Shown piece after piece: positions 1 through 9,573 of a stretch of DNA of 64,000 bases. This DNA comes from Providencia manganoxydans (GTDB lineage: Bacteria > Pseudomonadota > Gammaproteobacteria > Enterobacterales > Enterobacteriaceae), in NCBI RefSeq assembly GCF_016618195.1, contig NZ_CP067099.1, positions 3,348,001 through 3,412,000 on the forward strand, given 5' to 3'. The stretch's first letter is position 1; each line of letters starts with the position of its first letter. A program made the translations under genes and the position numbers. Below the pieces are notes generated by a model, which saw nothing but the letters and a program-made list of their open reading frames with translations, was not told the DNA's origin and did not search any database.

Positions 1-1290
1 GCGCATTGAACCTTGTTCCATTAGAGATTCTTTCAGATGGAGACCAGCAGAACGGCCGAATACCACAAGGTCAAGCAGTGAGTTACCACCAAGGCGGTTA
101 GCACCATGTACAGATACACAAGCAATCTCACCAACAGCAAATAGACCTGGGATCACCTCGTCTTCGCCTTTTTCGTTATAGCGAATCGCTTGGCCTGTTA
201 CCTTAGTCGGGATCCCGCCCATCATGTAGTGACAAGTTGGGATGACTGGGATCGGCTCTTTAACTGGGTCAACGTGTGCGAAGGTACGAGATAATTCAAG
301 AATACCCGGTAAACGAGACTCAAGAACTTCTTTACCTAAGTGATCCAGTTTCAGCTTAGCATGTGGGCCCCATGGACCATCACAACCACGACCTTCACGA
401 ATTTCGATCATAATTGAACGAGCCACCACGTCACGACCAGCAAGGTCTTTCGCGTTAGGTGCATAACGTTCCATGAAACGCTCGCCATCTTTGTTCAATA
501 AATAACCACCTTCACCACGACAGCCTTCTGTAACCAGAACACCTGCACCTGCAATACCCGTTGGGTGGAATTGCCACATTTCCATATCTTGCAATGGAAC
601 ACCAGCACGTACTGCCATACCAACACCATCACCGGTGTTGATGTGTGCGTTTGTGGTCGATTGATAGATACGGCCTGCACCACCTGTCGCTAAAATAGTT
701 GCTTTAGCTTTGAAGTAAACGAGCTCGCCAGTTTCCATACAAATCGCAGTACAACCTACGATATCGCCATCTTGGTTCTTCACTAAATCAAGGGCATACC
801 ACTCAGAGAAAATGGTAGTATGGTTTTTTAGGTTTTGCTGATACAAAGTATGTAACAGTGCATGACCCGTACGGTCAGCCGCCGCCGCTGTACGTGCAGC
901 TTGCTCACCACCAAAATTTTTCGATTGGCCACCAAATGGACGCTGATAGATCGTGCCATTATCCAAACGAGAGAATGGCAGTCCCATGTGTTCTAATTCA
1001 AGGATAGCTTCTGGACCCGTTTTACACATGTACTCGATAGCGTCTTGGTCACCGATATAGTCAGATCCTTTTACGGTGTCATACATGTGCCACTCCCAGT
1101 TATCTGGGTGTGTGTTACCAAGTGCAACAGTGATACCACCTTGCGCTGATACTGTATGAGAACGCGTTGGGAAAACTTTTGACAACAAGGCACAAGATAA
1201 ACCAAGTTGTGAAATTTGCAGTGCAGCACGCATACCTGCGCCACCCGCACCGATAACGATAGCGTCAAATTCTCTTATTGGCAGATTCAT
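1..1290 (-). CDS. sdhA: Succinate dehydrogenase flavoprotein subunit (partial)
   Basis: This is the N-terminal 430 codons of the FAD-containing catalytic subunit of respiratory complex II, which oxidises succinate to fumarate at the cytoplasmic face of the inner membrane; the C-terminal third runs off the left edge. Visible are the dinucleotide-binding motif [11 protein letters not shown] near residue 12, the [10 protein letters not shown] stretch whose His carries covalent FAD in E. coli, and [18 protein letters not shown] near the truncated end. The ATG at 1290 directly abuts the sdhD stop, so the gene is co-transcribed with sdhC and sdhD. The reading frame is open throughout with no sign of damage. 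Identity to the E. coli protein is very high. Confidence 0.97.
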   Translation of the reverse strand, partial: MNLPIREFDAIVIGAGGAGMRAALQISQLGLSCALLSKVFPTRSHTVSAQGGITVALGNTHPDNWEWHMYDTVKGSDYIGDQDAIEYMCKTGPEAILELEHMGLPFSRLDNGTIYQRPFGGQSKNFGGEQAARTAAAADRTGHALLHTLYQQNLKNHTTIFSEWYALDLVKNQDGDIVGCTAICMETGELVYFKAKATILATGGAGRIYQSTTNAHINTGDGVGMAVRAGVPLQDMEMWQFHPTGIAGAGVLVTEGCRGEGGYLLNKDGERFMERYAPNAKDLAGRDVVARSIMIEIREGRGCDGPWGPHAKLKLDHLGKEVLESRLPGILELSRTFAHVDPVKEPIPVIPTCHYMMGGIPTKVTGQAIRYNEKGEDEVIPGLFAVGEIACVSVHGANRLGGNSLLDLVVFGRSAGLHLKESLMEQGSMR

Positions 1291-1635
1291 TTATGCACCC
1301 CACACCACAATTGTTCCGTAAATTAAGTAAGCCAGCAGAGCAACAACAATCACCAGTTGCAGCACTAAACGTAGTGCGAGTGGCTTAACATAGTCTGTTA
1401 GTACTTGCCATAAACCAATCCAAGCATGTACTAAAATCGAGAACAACGTCAGGATGGTGAAGACTTTGGTCACGGAGGATGCGAAGAAACCACGCCATGT
1501 TTCATAGGTAATATCATTGATGGCAACAAAACCAACAAGGTACAACACGTAGAGTACGATAACGATCGCAGAGCCACGGATTAACAGCCAGTCCTGAATA
1601 CCAGTACGGCCTAAAGCTGATGCATTACTTACCAT
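1291..1635 (-). CDS. sdhD: Succinate dehydrogenase membrane anchor subunit SdhD
   Basis: A 114-residue hydrophobic protein with three membrane segments that, with SdhC, anchors the SdhAB dimer and forms the haem b and quinone site. The length is one residue short of E. coli SdhD and the ends are nearly identical ([10 protein letters not shown] at the start, VVWGA at the end). The segment [20 protein letters not shown] carries the conserved His and the Asp-Tyr of the ubiquinone pocket. The start overlaps the end of sdhC by 7 nt and its stop touches the sdhA start, a tightly coupled operon. Confidence 0.96.
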   Translation of the reverse strand: MVSNASALGRTGIQDWLLIRGSAIVIVLYVLYLVGFVAINDITYETWRGFFASSVTKVFTILTLFSILVHAWIGLWQVLTDYVKPLALRLVLQLVIVVALLAYLIYGTIVVWGA

Positions 1636-2018
1636 ACTAATACCCCCGCCAGGATCGCCAGAACGATTGTAATAACAAACGTGATTTTTGCAGATGAATT
1701 ACCCGCTGCTAGCGTTTCATCAATACAGCCGAAATCCATTAACATATGACGAATACCACCACAGATGTGATATGCCAATGCAGTGAGGATCCCCCAAAGA
1801 ATGAACTTAGCAAAAAAGCCAGTCATTATTTCAGATGCGTATTGAAAGCCTTCTGGAGAGGAGAGAGATGTCCCTAACAACCAAAGCAGGATACCGACTG
1901 CGATGAAAGTAATGACGCCAGAGACACGGTGCAAGATCGAAGAGATCGCAGTGATCGGGAAGTGGATCGTCTGCAAATCAAGGTTGACAGGTCTTTGTTT
2001 TTTCACAATTTTGCCCAC
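1629..2018 (-). CDS. sdhC: Succinate dehydrogenase cytochrome b556 subunit SdhC
   Basis: A 129-residue membrane protein, same length as E. coli SdhC, first gene of the sdh operon. The N-terminus [19 protein letters not shown] and the haem-ligand region [18 protein letters not shown] are typical; the His in LAYH is the axial haem b ligand in the family. Three hydrophobic spans are evident. Together with SdhD it passes electrons from the iron-sulfur subunit to ubiquinone. It is transcribed away from gltA, across a long shared regulatory gap. Confidence 0.96.
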   Translation of the reverse strand: MGKIVKKQRPVNLDLQTIHFPITAISSILHRVSGVITFIAVGILLWLLGTSLSSPEGFQYASEIMTGFFAKFILWGILTALAYHICGGIRHMLMDFGCIDETLAAGNSSAKITFVITIVLAILAGVLVW

Positions 2019-2577
2019 ACAGCTCTTTATTATTTTCCTTCCTCCGGACCTGGGGCGGAAACAGACAGCGACAGGGGTAGAAAATGCAACTTAAGCTAAA
2101 CGTTAATCCATCATGTTCAAATAGAGTTGCATACTGATTACGCTGGAACTCCTACATCAGGGTAATCCGGAGACCTGCCGCCAAGTATAAAGTCTTCACA
2201 TAGCTATTACAATTCCCACACAAAATGTTTGGAGACATTTAGCCCGAACAGTGAGAGGGATCACGATTTAAACATTTTGCATAAATGTGCTTATCTTATT
2301 TGACAATGATTCAACATTTATCTTACATATATGGCTGGTAGAATTATCTGAACGTCGCCAATATCTCAAACGGCGTGAAAGAAAAAACAAAAGTTATGAA
2401 AGTTGTTTCCCTTACTAAAAATAATGATATTGTAGGGAAAACGACAAAAAGAACATAACATCTACACACTTGTAAACAACCTAAAAAACATTGTCATTGG
2501 TCGTCCGGTTTCAGAATTTAATGTGATTGCTAGCTGATTTCCACAACACACCGGTAGAACAATGCATAAAGACACAG
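2019..2577. promoter_or_regulatory. sdhC-gltA divergent regulatory region
   Basis: No gene is seen in this AT-rich gap. A plausible plus-strand promoter for gltA is TTGACA at 2300-2305, a 17-bp spacer and TTACAT at 2323-2328, about 420 bp before the gltA start; E. coli gltA also has a far-upstream promoter. The sdhC promoter on the minus strand was not resolved. A CRP-like palindrome lies at 2249-2266 and is listed separately. ArcA and Fur control, known for this locus in E. coli, could not be read reliably by eye. Confidence 0.45.
2249..2266. promoter_or_regulatory. CRP-like site in the sdhC-gltA gap
   Basis: The half-sites GTGA (2251-2254) and TCAC (2261-2264) are separated by exactly 6 bp, the arrangement of CRP boxes. 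E. coli sdh is activated by cAMP-CRP, so the position upstream of sdhC fits. The flanking T and A of the full TGTGA/TCACA consensus are missing, which makes it a moderate match. Confidence 0.5.
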
Positions 2578-2706
2578 TATATACTCTAAATCACTCGAGT
2601 TGCGGTTAGGCGAAAAGTGAATAAGGTACGAGAAACATAGGAAATGATGTGACTCGCGCCAGCGAGCGTAATCAACAACGCTGCAACTTGAAGGATAACG
2701 AGTATA
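2578..2706 (+). repeat. ERIC element upstream of gltA
   Basis: A 129-bp ERIC (intergenic repeat unit), recognised by the ends TATACTCTAAAT and AACGAGTATA, the segment GGTTAGGCGAAAAGTGA, the central palindrome and CTGCAACTTGAAG near the right end. It ends 53 bp before the gltA start codon and downstream of the candidate promoter, so it is probably transcribed as part of the gltA 5' leader and could fold into a long hairpin there. Confidence 0.85.
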
Positions 2707-2759
2707 ACGCTGTGCACTGGTTGTTGGGTGTTGATTATCAAGCGCTAAGGAGACCGTAA

Positions 2760-4046
2760 ATGGCTGATAACAAAGCTAAGCTAACGACTGAGAGTGCAAG
2801 TACAATTGAACTAGACATTCTATCCCCTACACTCGGTCAAGACGTTATCGATGTCCGAACTTTAGGTTCAAAAGGGTTTTATACATACGATCCTGGATTT
2901 ACCTCTACTGCCTCATGTGAATCAAAAATCACATACATTGATGGCGATAAAGGCATTTTGCTACACCGCGGCTATCCAATTGACCAGTTGGCAACCGAAG
3001 CCTCTTACCTTGAAGTCTGCTATATCCTGCTGTACGGCGAAGCACCTACTCAAGAACAATATGAAACATTCAAAAATACAGTAACTCGCCATACCATGAT
3101 CCATGAGCAGATCACTCGCATGCTTAATGGTTTCCGCCGTGACTCACACCCAATGGCTGTTCTATGTGGTGTAACAGGTGCACTAGCGGCTTTCTATCAC
3201 GATGCACTGGATGTTAATAACCCACGCCATCGCGAAATTACCGCTTATCGTCTGCTGTCTAAAATGCCAACAGTCGCTGCAATGTGTTATAAATATTCAA
3301 TCGGCCAACCGTTTGTTTACCCACGTAATGATCTGTCCTATGCAGGCAACTTCTTGTACATGATGTTCTCAACACCTTGTGAAGAGTACAAAGTTAACCC
3401 AGTGCTTGAACGCGCTATGGATCGCATCTTAATCCTCCATGCTGATCACGAACAAAACGCATCAACCTCAACCGTACGTACTGCTGGTTCTTCCGGTGCT
3501 AACCCATTTGCTTGTATTGCAGCGGGTATTGCATCGCTATGGGGACCTGCTCATGGTGGTGCTAACGAAGCTTGCCTACGTATGCTGGAAGAGATCCAAA
3601 CTGTTGAACACATCCCAGCCTTTATCGAACGTGCGAAAGACAAAAATGACTCTTTCCGCCTGATGGGCTTCGGTCACCGCGTTTATAAAAACCATGACCC
3701 ACGTGCAACTGTAATGCGTGAAACCTGCCATGAAGTTCTCAATGAACTCGGCCTGAATGACAGCCTATTAGAAGTGGCAATGGAGCTAGAACGTATTGCC
3801 CTAAACGACCCGTACTTCATTGAGAAGAAACTGTACCCGAACGTTGACTTCTACTCAGGTATCATTCTGAAAGCTATGGGTATTCCTTCATCTATGTTCA
3901 CTGTGATCTTTGCAATTGCCCGTACTATCGGTTGGATCGCACATTGGAACGAAATGCATGATGATGGTTTAAAAATTGCTCGTCCTCGCCAGCTCTATAC
4001 TGGCTATGGCAAACGTGAATTTAATACTAATTTATCAAAAAAATAA
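2760..4046 (+). CDS. gltA: Citrate synthase (type II, hexameric)
   Basis: A 428-residue citrate synthase, one residue longer than E. coli GltA, condensing acetyl-CoA and oxaloacetate at the entry of the TCA cycle. Catalytic landmarks are present: His in [11 protein letters not shown] (about residue 265), His in GFGHRVYK (about 306) and Asp in NVDFYSG (about 363). The N-terminal extension typical of the NADH-regulated Gram-negative form is present. The ATG at 2760 follows AAGGAGACCGTAA, a good ribosome-binding site. It is monocistronic, with its own terminator at 4078-4101, and is divergent from sdh. Confidence 0.98.
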   Translation: MADNKAKLTTESASTIELDILSPTLGQDVIDVRTLGSKGFYTYDPGFTSTASCESKITYIDGDKGILLHRGYPIDQLATEASYLEVCYILLYGEAPTQEQYETFKNTVTRHTMIHEQITRMLNGFRRDSHPMAVLCGVTGALAAFYHDALDVNNPRHREITAYRLLSKMPTVAAMCYKYSIGQPFVYPRNDLSYAGNFLYMMFSTPCEEYKVNPVLERAMDRILILHADHEQNASTSTVRTAGSSGANPFACIAAGIASLWGPAHGGANEACLRMLEEIQTVEHIPAFIERAKDKNDSFRLMGFGHRVYKNHDPRATVMRETCHEVLNELGLNDSLLEVAMELERIALNDPYFIEKKLYPNVDFYSGIILKAMGIPSSMFTVIFAIARTIGWIAHWNEMHDDGLKIARPRQLYTGYGKREFNTNLSKK

Positions 4047-4077
4047 TATTCTAACTAAATCTATCCCCTACACTATC

Positions 4078-4101
4078 AAAGCCCCTAAAATGGGGCTTTT
4101 C
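4078..4101 (+). terminator. gltA terminator
   Basis: AAAGCCCC, a TAAAAT loop, GGGGCTTTT: an 8-bp GC-rich stem followed by a short T tract 31 bp after the gltA stop. It can also work on the minus strand for the convergent AraC gene ending at 4106. Confidence 0.85.
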
Positions 4102-4105
4102 TGCA

Positions 4106-4876
4106 TTATGTCTCATAAGAATGTTGATATTCCCTTGGTGTAACTCCACTCATTTTTCGAAAGAAACTAATCAATGCGCTATCACTCGTCAGCCCCAATT
4201 CTTGAGTAATAAAATGGTAGGGTTTCCCTTGCGCTAACAACTCTATTGCCTTGATAAATCGCCATTGTTGGCGCCAAGTTTGATAACTAACTCCTGTTTC
4301 ACGTAAGAAAATACGTGTGATCGTTTTTTCACTAGCACCTATTGTTTTTGCCAGTTCTATCAAGGTTGGAGGTAATTGCTCCATATTGAGACCTTTCATA
4401 CGACGATCTTGTGGAATGGCTAATAATGTAGGCTCTTTACTGGCTGATTTTAATTCATCAATAAACACAGGTAATAAATTAGCCAATCGTCCATGTTGCC
4501 ATTGACTATCAAAAGGTGCGATGGCAATACGCTCCAGCACCTCTCTGAGTAAAGGCGTCACTGATAAAATCATCACCTCATGGCCAATTTGATTGGCATA
4601 TTGAGCGCTAAGATACACTGACCGATAACCAACCGAAGAGCGCATTTGCGCTCTATGGATCACATGCGGCGGGATCCATGCTACACGCCCTGGGGGCAAT
4701 AGCGACAAACGATTTTCCAGTGAAATGAGAATGCAACCTTGCTGGGTAAACAATAACTGCCCCATATCATGCGCATGTAAACCGGAATCGTGTTGACCCA
4801 TTTCAGCGGCAATACCCAGTATAGGGGCACTATACCAATGGGTTTCAAACTTATCTTGCTGATTAAGCCATGCCAT
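4106..4876 (-). CDS. AraC-family transcriptional regulator
   Basis: A 256-residue one-component regulator. Residues 1 to about 110 look like an AraC-type cupin sensor (GLHAHDMGQLLFTQQG, LLPPGRVAWIPPHVIHRA). The C-terminal 90 residues carry the double helix-turn-helix: LAKTIGASEKTITRIFLRETG and the family signature ending FFRKMSGVTPREYQ. It is divergent from the drug-efflux gene at 4980 with a 103-bp gap, the usual layout for a regulator of that transporter. The inducer is unknown. The ATG at 4876 is chosen because it leaves a complete cupin domain. The specific E. coli orthologue is not clear. Confidence 0.9.
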   Translation of the reverse strand: MAWLNQQDKFETHWYSAPILGIAAEMGQHDSGLHAHDMGQLLFTQQGCILISLENRLSLLPPGRVAWIPPHVIHRAQMRSSVGYRSVYLSAQYANQIGHEVMILSVTPLLREVLERIAIAPFDSQWQHGRLANLLPVFIDELKSASKEPTLLAIPQDRRMKGLNMEQLPPTLIELAKTIGASEKTITRIFLRETGVSYQTWRQQWRFIKAIELLAQGKPYHFITQELGLTSDSALISFFRKMSGVTPREYQHSYET

Positions 4877-4979
4877 ATCATGTCTGTTTTTTGATATTTA
4901 TTGTCTTTATTATTGTAATAAGACAGCAAAATTGCAACTAAACTACTCGCCATTCATTACCAGAGTAGGAAAATACACA

Positions 4980-6107
4980 ATGAAACATTCACTTTCATTA
5001 TGGTTGGCTGTAGCCCTAATGATGTTTCCACAAATTGTTGAAACCATATACAGCCCAGCATTAACCGATATTGCGAGTGCATTCAGCGTCAATGCAGAAC
5101 AAGCTTCTCAAACGCTTTCGCTCTATTTCTTTGCATTTGCATTAGGCGTCGTATTTTGGGGAAGAATGTGTGACATCATCGGTCGACGCCCAACAATACT
5201 TGCAGGCTTGCTGATCTATGCAGCTGCTTCTGTTGGCGCATTGTTTATTACGCATTTTTATCTGCTGTTATTAATACGCATGCTATCTGCTTTTGGTGCC
5301 GCAGTAGGCTCTATTGGCACTCAAACTGCTATGCGTGATAGTTACCAAGGCCATGAATTAGCAAAAGTTTTCTCCATTATGGGGATCGCTCTCGCCATTA
5401 GCCCTGCTTTAGGGATGGTAGCTGGTGCAATATTAGTTGGTTATGGTGGATATCAAGCCGTGTTCATGGGCTTAGCGATTTTAGCTATCGTATTATTGTT
5501 ATGGTCATGTTACCGGTTACCCGAAACTCGACCCGAAAATGTGATACATCACCCATTTTTGAGCACTTTATTGGCCATGATTAGGGATAAAGAAATTCTC
5601 AAAAATGTGATCTTAATAGCATTTTTTAACATTAATTTATTCAGTTATTACCAACTGGCACCCTTTCATTTTGAGCAATTAATGCTCTCTCAGCAACAAT
5701 TTGGCCTAACTGGAGTTTTATTAGCCATTGGTGTTGGTGTGGGTTCAATCTTAAATCGTTATTTACTGGCTAAAAAATGGACACCAGAGAGACTCGTAAA
5801 ACTATCAAGTGTCATTTCTCTAGTTAGTGGCTGTATGGTTTATATACTGATCCACTCTGCTTGGTTTATTTTGCCCGTTATGGGGATTGTGATCGGCTAC
5901 GGAATTGCCATTCCAAATGTCCTTGCTCACGCTCTAAACCGTTATGCAGATAGAAAAGGAACCGCAGGCGCGATTTTAGGATTACTTTACTATATTGGAT
6001 TGGCAGTCGGTCTAATGATTGCGGGTTGGAGCCAGCACTTAGGTGGCGTTTTAGTGGTGTCAGGAGCTGTATTATTTCTGTTCGCCCTCCGTTATCGCAC
6101 TCAATAA
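4980..6107 (+). CDS. Bcr/CflA-type MFS drug transporter
   Basis: A 375-residue protein with about 12 hydrophobic segments. It shows the MFS signature GRMCDIIGRRPTILAG after helix 2 and the Bcr/CflA-type GTQTAMRDSY motif in helix 4 to loop, which identify a proton-driven multidrug efflux family (class DHA1). The ATG at 4980 is preferred over an in-frame ATG at 4932 because it has AGTAGGA upstream and starts with MKHSLSLWLAVALMM, directly at helix 1. The substrate is unknown; the divergent AraC gene is its probable regulator. A terminator follows at 6112. Confidence 0.9.
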   Translation: MKHSLSLWLAVALMMFPQIVETIYSPALTDIASAFSVNAEQASQTLSLYFFAFALGVVFWGRMCDIIGRRPTILAGLLIYAAASVGALFITHFYLLLLIRMLSAFGAAVGSIGTQTAMRDSYQGHELAKVFSIMGIALAISPALGMVAGAILVGYGGYQAVFMGLAILAIVLLLWSCYRLPETRPENVIHHPFLSTLLAMIRDKEILKNVILIAFFNINLFSYYQLAPFHFEQLMLSQQQFGLTGVLLAIGVGVGSILNRYLLAKKWTPERLVKLSSVISLVSGCMVYILIHSAWFILPVMGIVIGYGIAIPNVLAHALNRYADRKGTAGAILGLLYYIGLAVGLMIAGWSQHLGGVLVVSGAVLFLFALRYRTQ

Positions 6108-6111
6108 TGAT

Positions 6112-6152
6112 AAGGAGCAGTGTAGTCGCACACGCTGCTCCTTTCTATTTTT
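6112..6152. terminator. Bidirectional terminator between MFS gene and ybgI
   Basis: AAGGAGCAG and CTGCTCCTT form a 9-bp stem, with inner TGT/ACA pairs, followed by TCTATTTTTT. It lies 4 bp after the transporter stop and before the convergent ybgI end. Confidence 0.85.
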
Positions 6153-6164
6153 TAACTAACGGTA

Positions 6165-6908
6165 TTAAGCTGGATTATCAATATCAACGAATGTTGCGTC
6201 TAAATTATGATGATCCACTAGCCATTTTGTCAGAGCTTTAATGCCATAGCGTTCTGTTGCATGATGGCCTGCTGAATAAAAATGGATCCCCATTTCCCTT
6301 GCAATATGAATAGTTTGCTCAGACACTTCACCAGTAACAAACGCATCCACACCAAATTCAGCAGCTTGTAATATAAAGCCCTGCCCACCCCCAGTACACC
6401 ATGCAATTTGGCGTATCTCTTGTTTACCTGTATCACCACAATGTAATGGCTTGCGGCCAAGGCGGCTTTCTAAACGCTCATTTAATTCAGCTGGTGTTAT
6501 CGGCTGATCAAAATACCCAAATGGCATCAATGGGTCGATATGACCATCAATTTTAACCCCCATCAAATGAGCTAACTGAGTATTGTTACCCAGCTGATGA
6601 TGTGCATCTAACGGTAAATGATAACCATAAAGGTTGATGTCATTTTCCAGTAAGGTTTTTAGACGCTTTCTTTTCATTCCCTTAATCACTGATGGCTCAT
6701 TTTTCCAAAAATAGCCATGGTGAACAATAATAGCATCAGCTTCCATCTCTACCGCTTTATCTAAAAGCGCTTGGCAAGCGGTTACACCAGTGACAATTTT
6801 TTGTACATGAGAACGGCCTTCAACTTGTAAGCCATTAGGCGCATAGTCTTGGTATTCATTGATTTTCAACTCATTATTGATGAGTTCTTCCAACGCTAAA
6901 TTACGCAT
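6165..6908 (-). CDS. ybgI: NIF3-like metal-binding protein YbgI
   Basis: A 247-residue protein, exactly the E. coli YbgI length, of the NIF3 / GTP cyclohydrolase 1 type 2-like family that forms toroidal hexamers with a di-metal site. Conserved metal-ligand motifs are IIVHHGYFW near residue 60, LPLDAH near 97 and AGHHATER near 215. The physiological reaction is unsettled in the family. The ATG at 6908 follows AGGATAG. In E. coli it also lies close to gltA and the kdp region, so position agrees with orthology. Confidence 0.93.
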   Translation of the reverse strand: MRNLALEELINNELKINEYQDYAPNGLQVEGRSHVQKIVTGVTACQALLDKAVEMEADAIIVHHGYFWKNEPSVIKGMKRKRLKTLLENDINLYGYHLPLDAHHQLGNNTQLAHLMGVKIDGHIDPLMPFGYFDQPITPAELNERLESRLGRKPLHCGDTGKQEIRQIAWCTGGGQGFILQAAEFGVDAFVTGEVSEQTIHIAREMGIHFYSAGHHATERYGIKALTKWLVDHHNLDATFVDIDNPA

Positions 6909-7144
6909 AATCTATCCTTTTTACTGCATCACTTATCGACGCATAGAGGTAATAATGATCGATATTATCTCTCTAGCTTATAAGCCCAGAGCATAAAAAG
7001 AAATGGCTAATTTTGGCTTATTTACTGCTACCAATAATAATTGGACAAAGAAATGAGTTCGAATAGAAATGATAAATATTTAAGAAGGGAACCAACCCCC
7101 ATAACACGGTTATTATGGGGATCTATTAATGAATACAATCGTGA
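6909..7144. other. ybgI upstream / ybfA downstream gap
   Basis: No coding sequence is seen. An inverted repeat CCCCATAA (7097-7104) / TTATGGGG (7113-7120) lies 25 bp beyond the end of ybfA. It lacks a T tract on the ybfA strand, so it is not a standard terminator. Confidence 0.5.
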
Positions 7145-7351
7145 TTAATGATGTGTATCCATTGTCATTTCTGAGCGCTCAAGCCAAACAGGTTTATCAC
7201 TTGTTTTAGCCCAGACCTTATAAAGGTAACTATAAAATTTTGCTCGTTGTGGATGAAAAACCATAACCGGAAACGCAAGTATGCCAGCAGACATCGCAGC
7301 AGCGCGGCGTAAAATAACCTGATTACGGGAATATTCGCGATATGTGGACAT
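7145..7351 (-). CDS. ybfA: Small DUF2517 protein YbfA
   Basis: A 68-residue protein, the same length as E. coli YbfA (DUF2517), with the family core FYSYLYKVWAKTSDKPVW. One hydrophobic stretch near residues 17-35 suggests a membrane-associated protein. The start at 7351 is chosen over an upstream in-frame ATG at 7375 because AGGAGG lies 6 nt before it and the length then equals the family's. It is divergent from kdpF, as in E. coli. Function is not known. Confidence 0.9.
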   Translation of the reverse strand: MSTYREYSRNQVILRRAAAMSAGILAFPVMVFHPQRAKFYSYLYKVWAKTSDKPVWLERSEMTMDTHH

Positions 7352-7765
7352 CGATATCCTCCTGTCAGTAGCCACATTATTTGCCGATTTTAGTTTGCCC
7401 CTTCAACTCACACATAACACCCATTTAAGAGAGACCAAAATCGCACAGATAGTATGAAGATAATTAACTGACTTAATGATACGCCCTTATTGGTAACTTT
7501 ACTACTGATCTGACCACTTACCCCTTAAAAAAGAGCCAAAAAATCGCACAATTTGTAGTTTTCCTACAATAATTAACATCCAAATGAATAAAAGAAACAA
7601 AATTAGCACATTAAAGTAACATTTGATTATAACCCTACAGTGACAGTGGCTGATTGTTTTATCACCATTTTTATACTTTTTTTACGCGCCCATCTCTATT
7701 TTTATCAGCTTCTTTACAACGCAATCCCTATCCTACCTCCATGGAAATATTAAGGAGAAACTACT
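7352..7765. promoter_or_regulatory. ybfA-kdpF divergent regulatory region
   Basis: A 414-bp AT-rich gap with no gene. It holds the KdpE box at 7670-7686. A small hairpin TTGTAG/CTACAA near 7546-7570 lies upstream of it. The kdpF ribosome-binding site AAGGAGAAA is at 7752-7760. Confidence 0.6.
7670..7686 (+). promoter_or_regulatory. KdpE binding site of the kdp promoter
   Basis: The 17-bp T-rich stretch TTTATAC, T7, ACG matches almost base for base the KdpE box of the E. coli kdpFABC promoter (TTTATACTTTTTTTACA). It lies 80 bp before the kdpF start, where phospho-KdpE would activate transcription during potassium limitation. Confidence 0.8.
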
Positions 7766-7855
7766 GTGTCGCTACTTTCCATTGTTGGGGCAGTGTTTGT
7801 TGTTTTACTGCTGGTTTATCTGATCTACGCCTTGCTAAACGCGGAGGATTTTTAA
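7766..7855 (+). CDS. kdpF: Kdp complex small subunit KdpF
   Basis: A 29-residue single-pass membrane peptide starting with [23 protein letters not shown] then YALLNAEDF. Length and the C-terminal YALxNAE(D/A)F match E. coli KdpF, which stabilises the KdpABC potassium pump. AAGGAGAAA lies upstream and the stop is 1 nt before the kdpA ATG. Confidence 0.93.
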   Translation: MSLLSIVGAVFVVLLLVYLIYALLNAEDF

Positions 7856-7856
7856 G

Positions 7857-9560
7857 ATGACCATAAATGCATTTTTACTTATTGCCAGCTTCCTATTAGT
7901 TCTGCTGGTACTGGCTAAACCATTAGGCCTATTCATTGCCAGCTTAATTGAAGGTGATATGCCACGTTTTATGCTAAGAACTGAAGCGGTAATTTGGCGT
8001 TGTAGTGGCTTAAAACAGCCAGGCCGCGAAATGGCTGAAATGAACTGGTTACGCTATGCATTAGCTATCTTATTATTCAATTTTTTAGGTTTTATTCTGT
8101 TATTTGTCTTATTAGTTTTTCAAGATAGCTTACCGCTCAACCCACAAAAATTTTCAGGAATGAATTGGGATCTAGCGTTTAATACTGCCATCAGCTTTGT
8201 TACCAATACCAACTGGCAGTCCTATAGTGGTGAAAGCAACCTCAGCTATTTAAGCCAAATGACCGGTTTAACGGTACAAAATTTTTTATCTGCTGCCACA
8301 GGTATTGCCGTCGTTTTTGCCTTAATTCGTGCTTTTTCTCGCCACAGTAGCAAAACACTGGGTAATGCATGGGTAGACTTAACTCGCATTACGCTTTACC
8401 TATTACTGCCCTTAGCGATCGTATTTGCGTTATTTTTCGTTAGCCAAGGCGTTATCCAAAATTTTTCCGCTTATATCTTAAGTGATAACTTAAATAGCTC
8501 AGCTCAACTACTCCCGATGGGTCCAGTTGCTTCCCAAGAAGCTATTAAGCTATTAGGTACCAACGGCGGTGGATTCTTTGGCGCTAACTCGTCTCACCCT
8601 TTTGAAAACCCAACTGCCTTAAGCAATTTTGTGCAGATGTTAGCTATTTTCTTAATCCCAACAGCACTGTGCTTTGCTTTTGGACGTACTGTTGGCGATA
8701 ACAAACAAGGCAATGCGCTGCTGTGGACTATGGCAATCATTTTTGTCATTGCCGCAGCAACCGTTATCTATGCTGAATATATTGGTAATCCATTCTTAAA
8801 TAATTTTTCTGCCAATAGTACAGCCAACATGGAAGGAAAAGAGAGCCGCTTTGGTATTCTCAGTTCAGCACTGTATGCGGTCGTCACAACCGCTGCCTCT
8901 TGTGGTGCAGTCAATGCGATGCATGATTCCTTTACTGCTTTAGGTGGCATGGTACCAATGTGGTTGATGCAAATTGGTGAAGTGGTCTTTGGTGGGGTTG
9001 GCTCAGGTTTATATGGCATGTTGTTATTTGTTTTACTAGCCGTATTTATCGCAGGTTTAATGATTGGCCGTACACCTGAATATTTAGGTAAAAAAATTGA
9101 AGTTCGTGAAATGAAAATGGTCGCCATTGCCATTTTAGTTACCCCAACCTTAGTACTTTGTGGTACCACTCTCGCATTGATGACTGAAGCTGGACGCGCT
9201 GCTATTTTTAACCCAGGCGCACATGGTTTTAGTGAAGTCCTCTATGCCTTCTCTTCTGCTGCCAACAATAATGGTAGTGCTTTTGCTGGATTAAGTACCA
9301 ATACACCTTTCTATAATATCGCGCTGGCTATTGCTATGTTGCTAGGTCGCTTTGGTGTGATCCTTCCTGTGCTGGCAATTGCAGGCTCACTGGCAATGAA
9401 AAAACCTCAAGTCGCCACGATGGCAAGCTTACCAACGCATGGTCCTGTGTTTATTGGTTTATTAATCTTAACCGTTTTACTCATCGGTGCTCTAACTTTC
9501 GTTCCTGCGCTTGCGCTAGGTCCGATCGCAGAACATGTGCAAATTTGGTTAGCAGCATAG
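7857..9560 (+). CDS. kdpA: Potassium-transporting ATPase potassium-binding subunit KdpA
   Basis: A 567-residue polytopic protein of the superfamily of K+ transporters, ten residues longer than E. coli KdpA, providing the K+ channel-like pathway of the high-affinity Kdp pump. Selectivity-filter loops are visible: [43 protein letters not shown] and [14 protein letters not shown]. It is second in kdpFABCDE, 13 bp ahead of kdpB, and should be induced by KdpDE under potassium limitation. Confidence 0.98.
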   Translation: MTINAFLLIASFLLVLLVLAKPLGLFIASLIEGDMPRFMLRTEAVIWRCSGLKQPGREMAEMNWLRYALAILLFNFLGFILLFVLLVFQDSLPLNPQKFSGMNWDLAFNTAISFVTNTNWQSYSGESNLSYLSQMTGLTVQNFLSAATGIAVVFALIRAFSRHSSKTLGNAWVDLTRITLYLLLPLAIVFALFFVSQGVIQNFSAYILSDNLNSSAQLLPMGPVASQEAIKLLGTNGGGFFGANSSHPFENPTALSNFVQMLAIFLIPTALCFAFGRTVGDNKQGNALLWTMAIIFVIAAATVIYAEYIGNPFLNNFSANSTANMEGKESRFGILSSALYAVVTTAASCGAVNAMHDSFTALGGMVPMWLMQIGEVVFGGVGSGLYGMLLFVLLAVFIAGLMIGRTPEYLGKKIEVREMKMVAIAILVTPTLVLCGTTLALMTEAGRAAIFNPGAHGFSEVLYAFSSAANNNGSAFAGLSTNTPFYNIALAIAMLLGRFGVILPVLAIAGSLAMKKPQVATMASLPTHGPVFIGLLILTVLLIGALTFVPALALGPIAEHVQIWLAA

Positions 9561-9573
9561 TGAGGGAAATAAA

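Noticed and set aside
7097..7120. Inverted repeat taken as a ybfA terminator
   Set aside because: The stem is convincing but no T tract follows on the ybfA strand, so it is recorded only as a gap feature.
8768..9169. 133-residue minus-strand frame inside kdpA
   Set aside because: It is opposite a clearly conserved kdpA, has low-complexity composition (Thr, Lys, Pro) and no ribosome-binding site; it is a shadow of the codon pattern.
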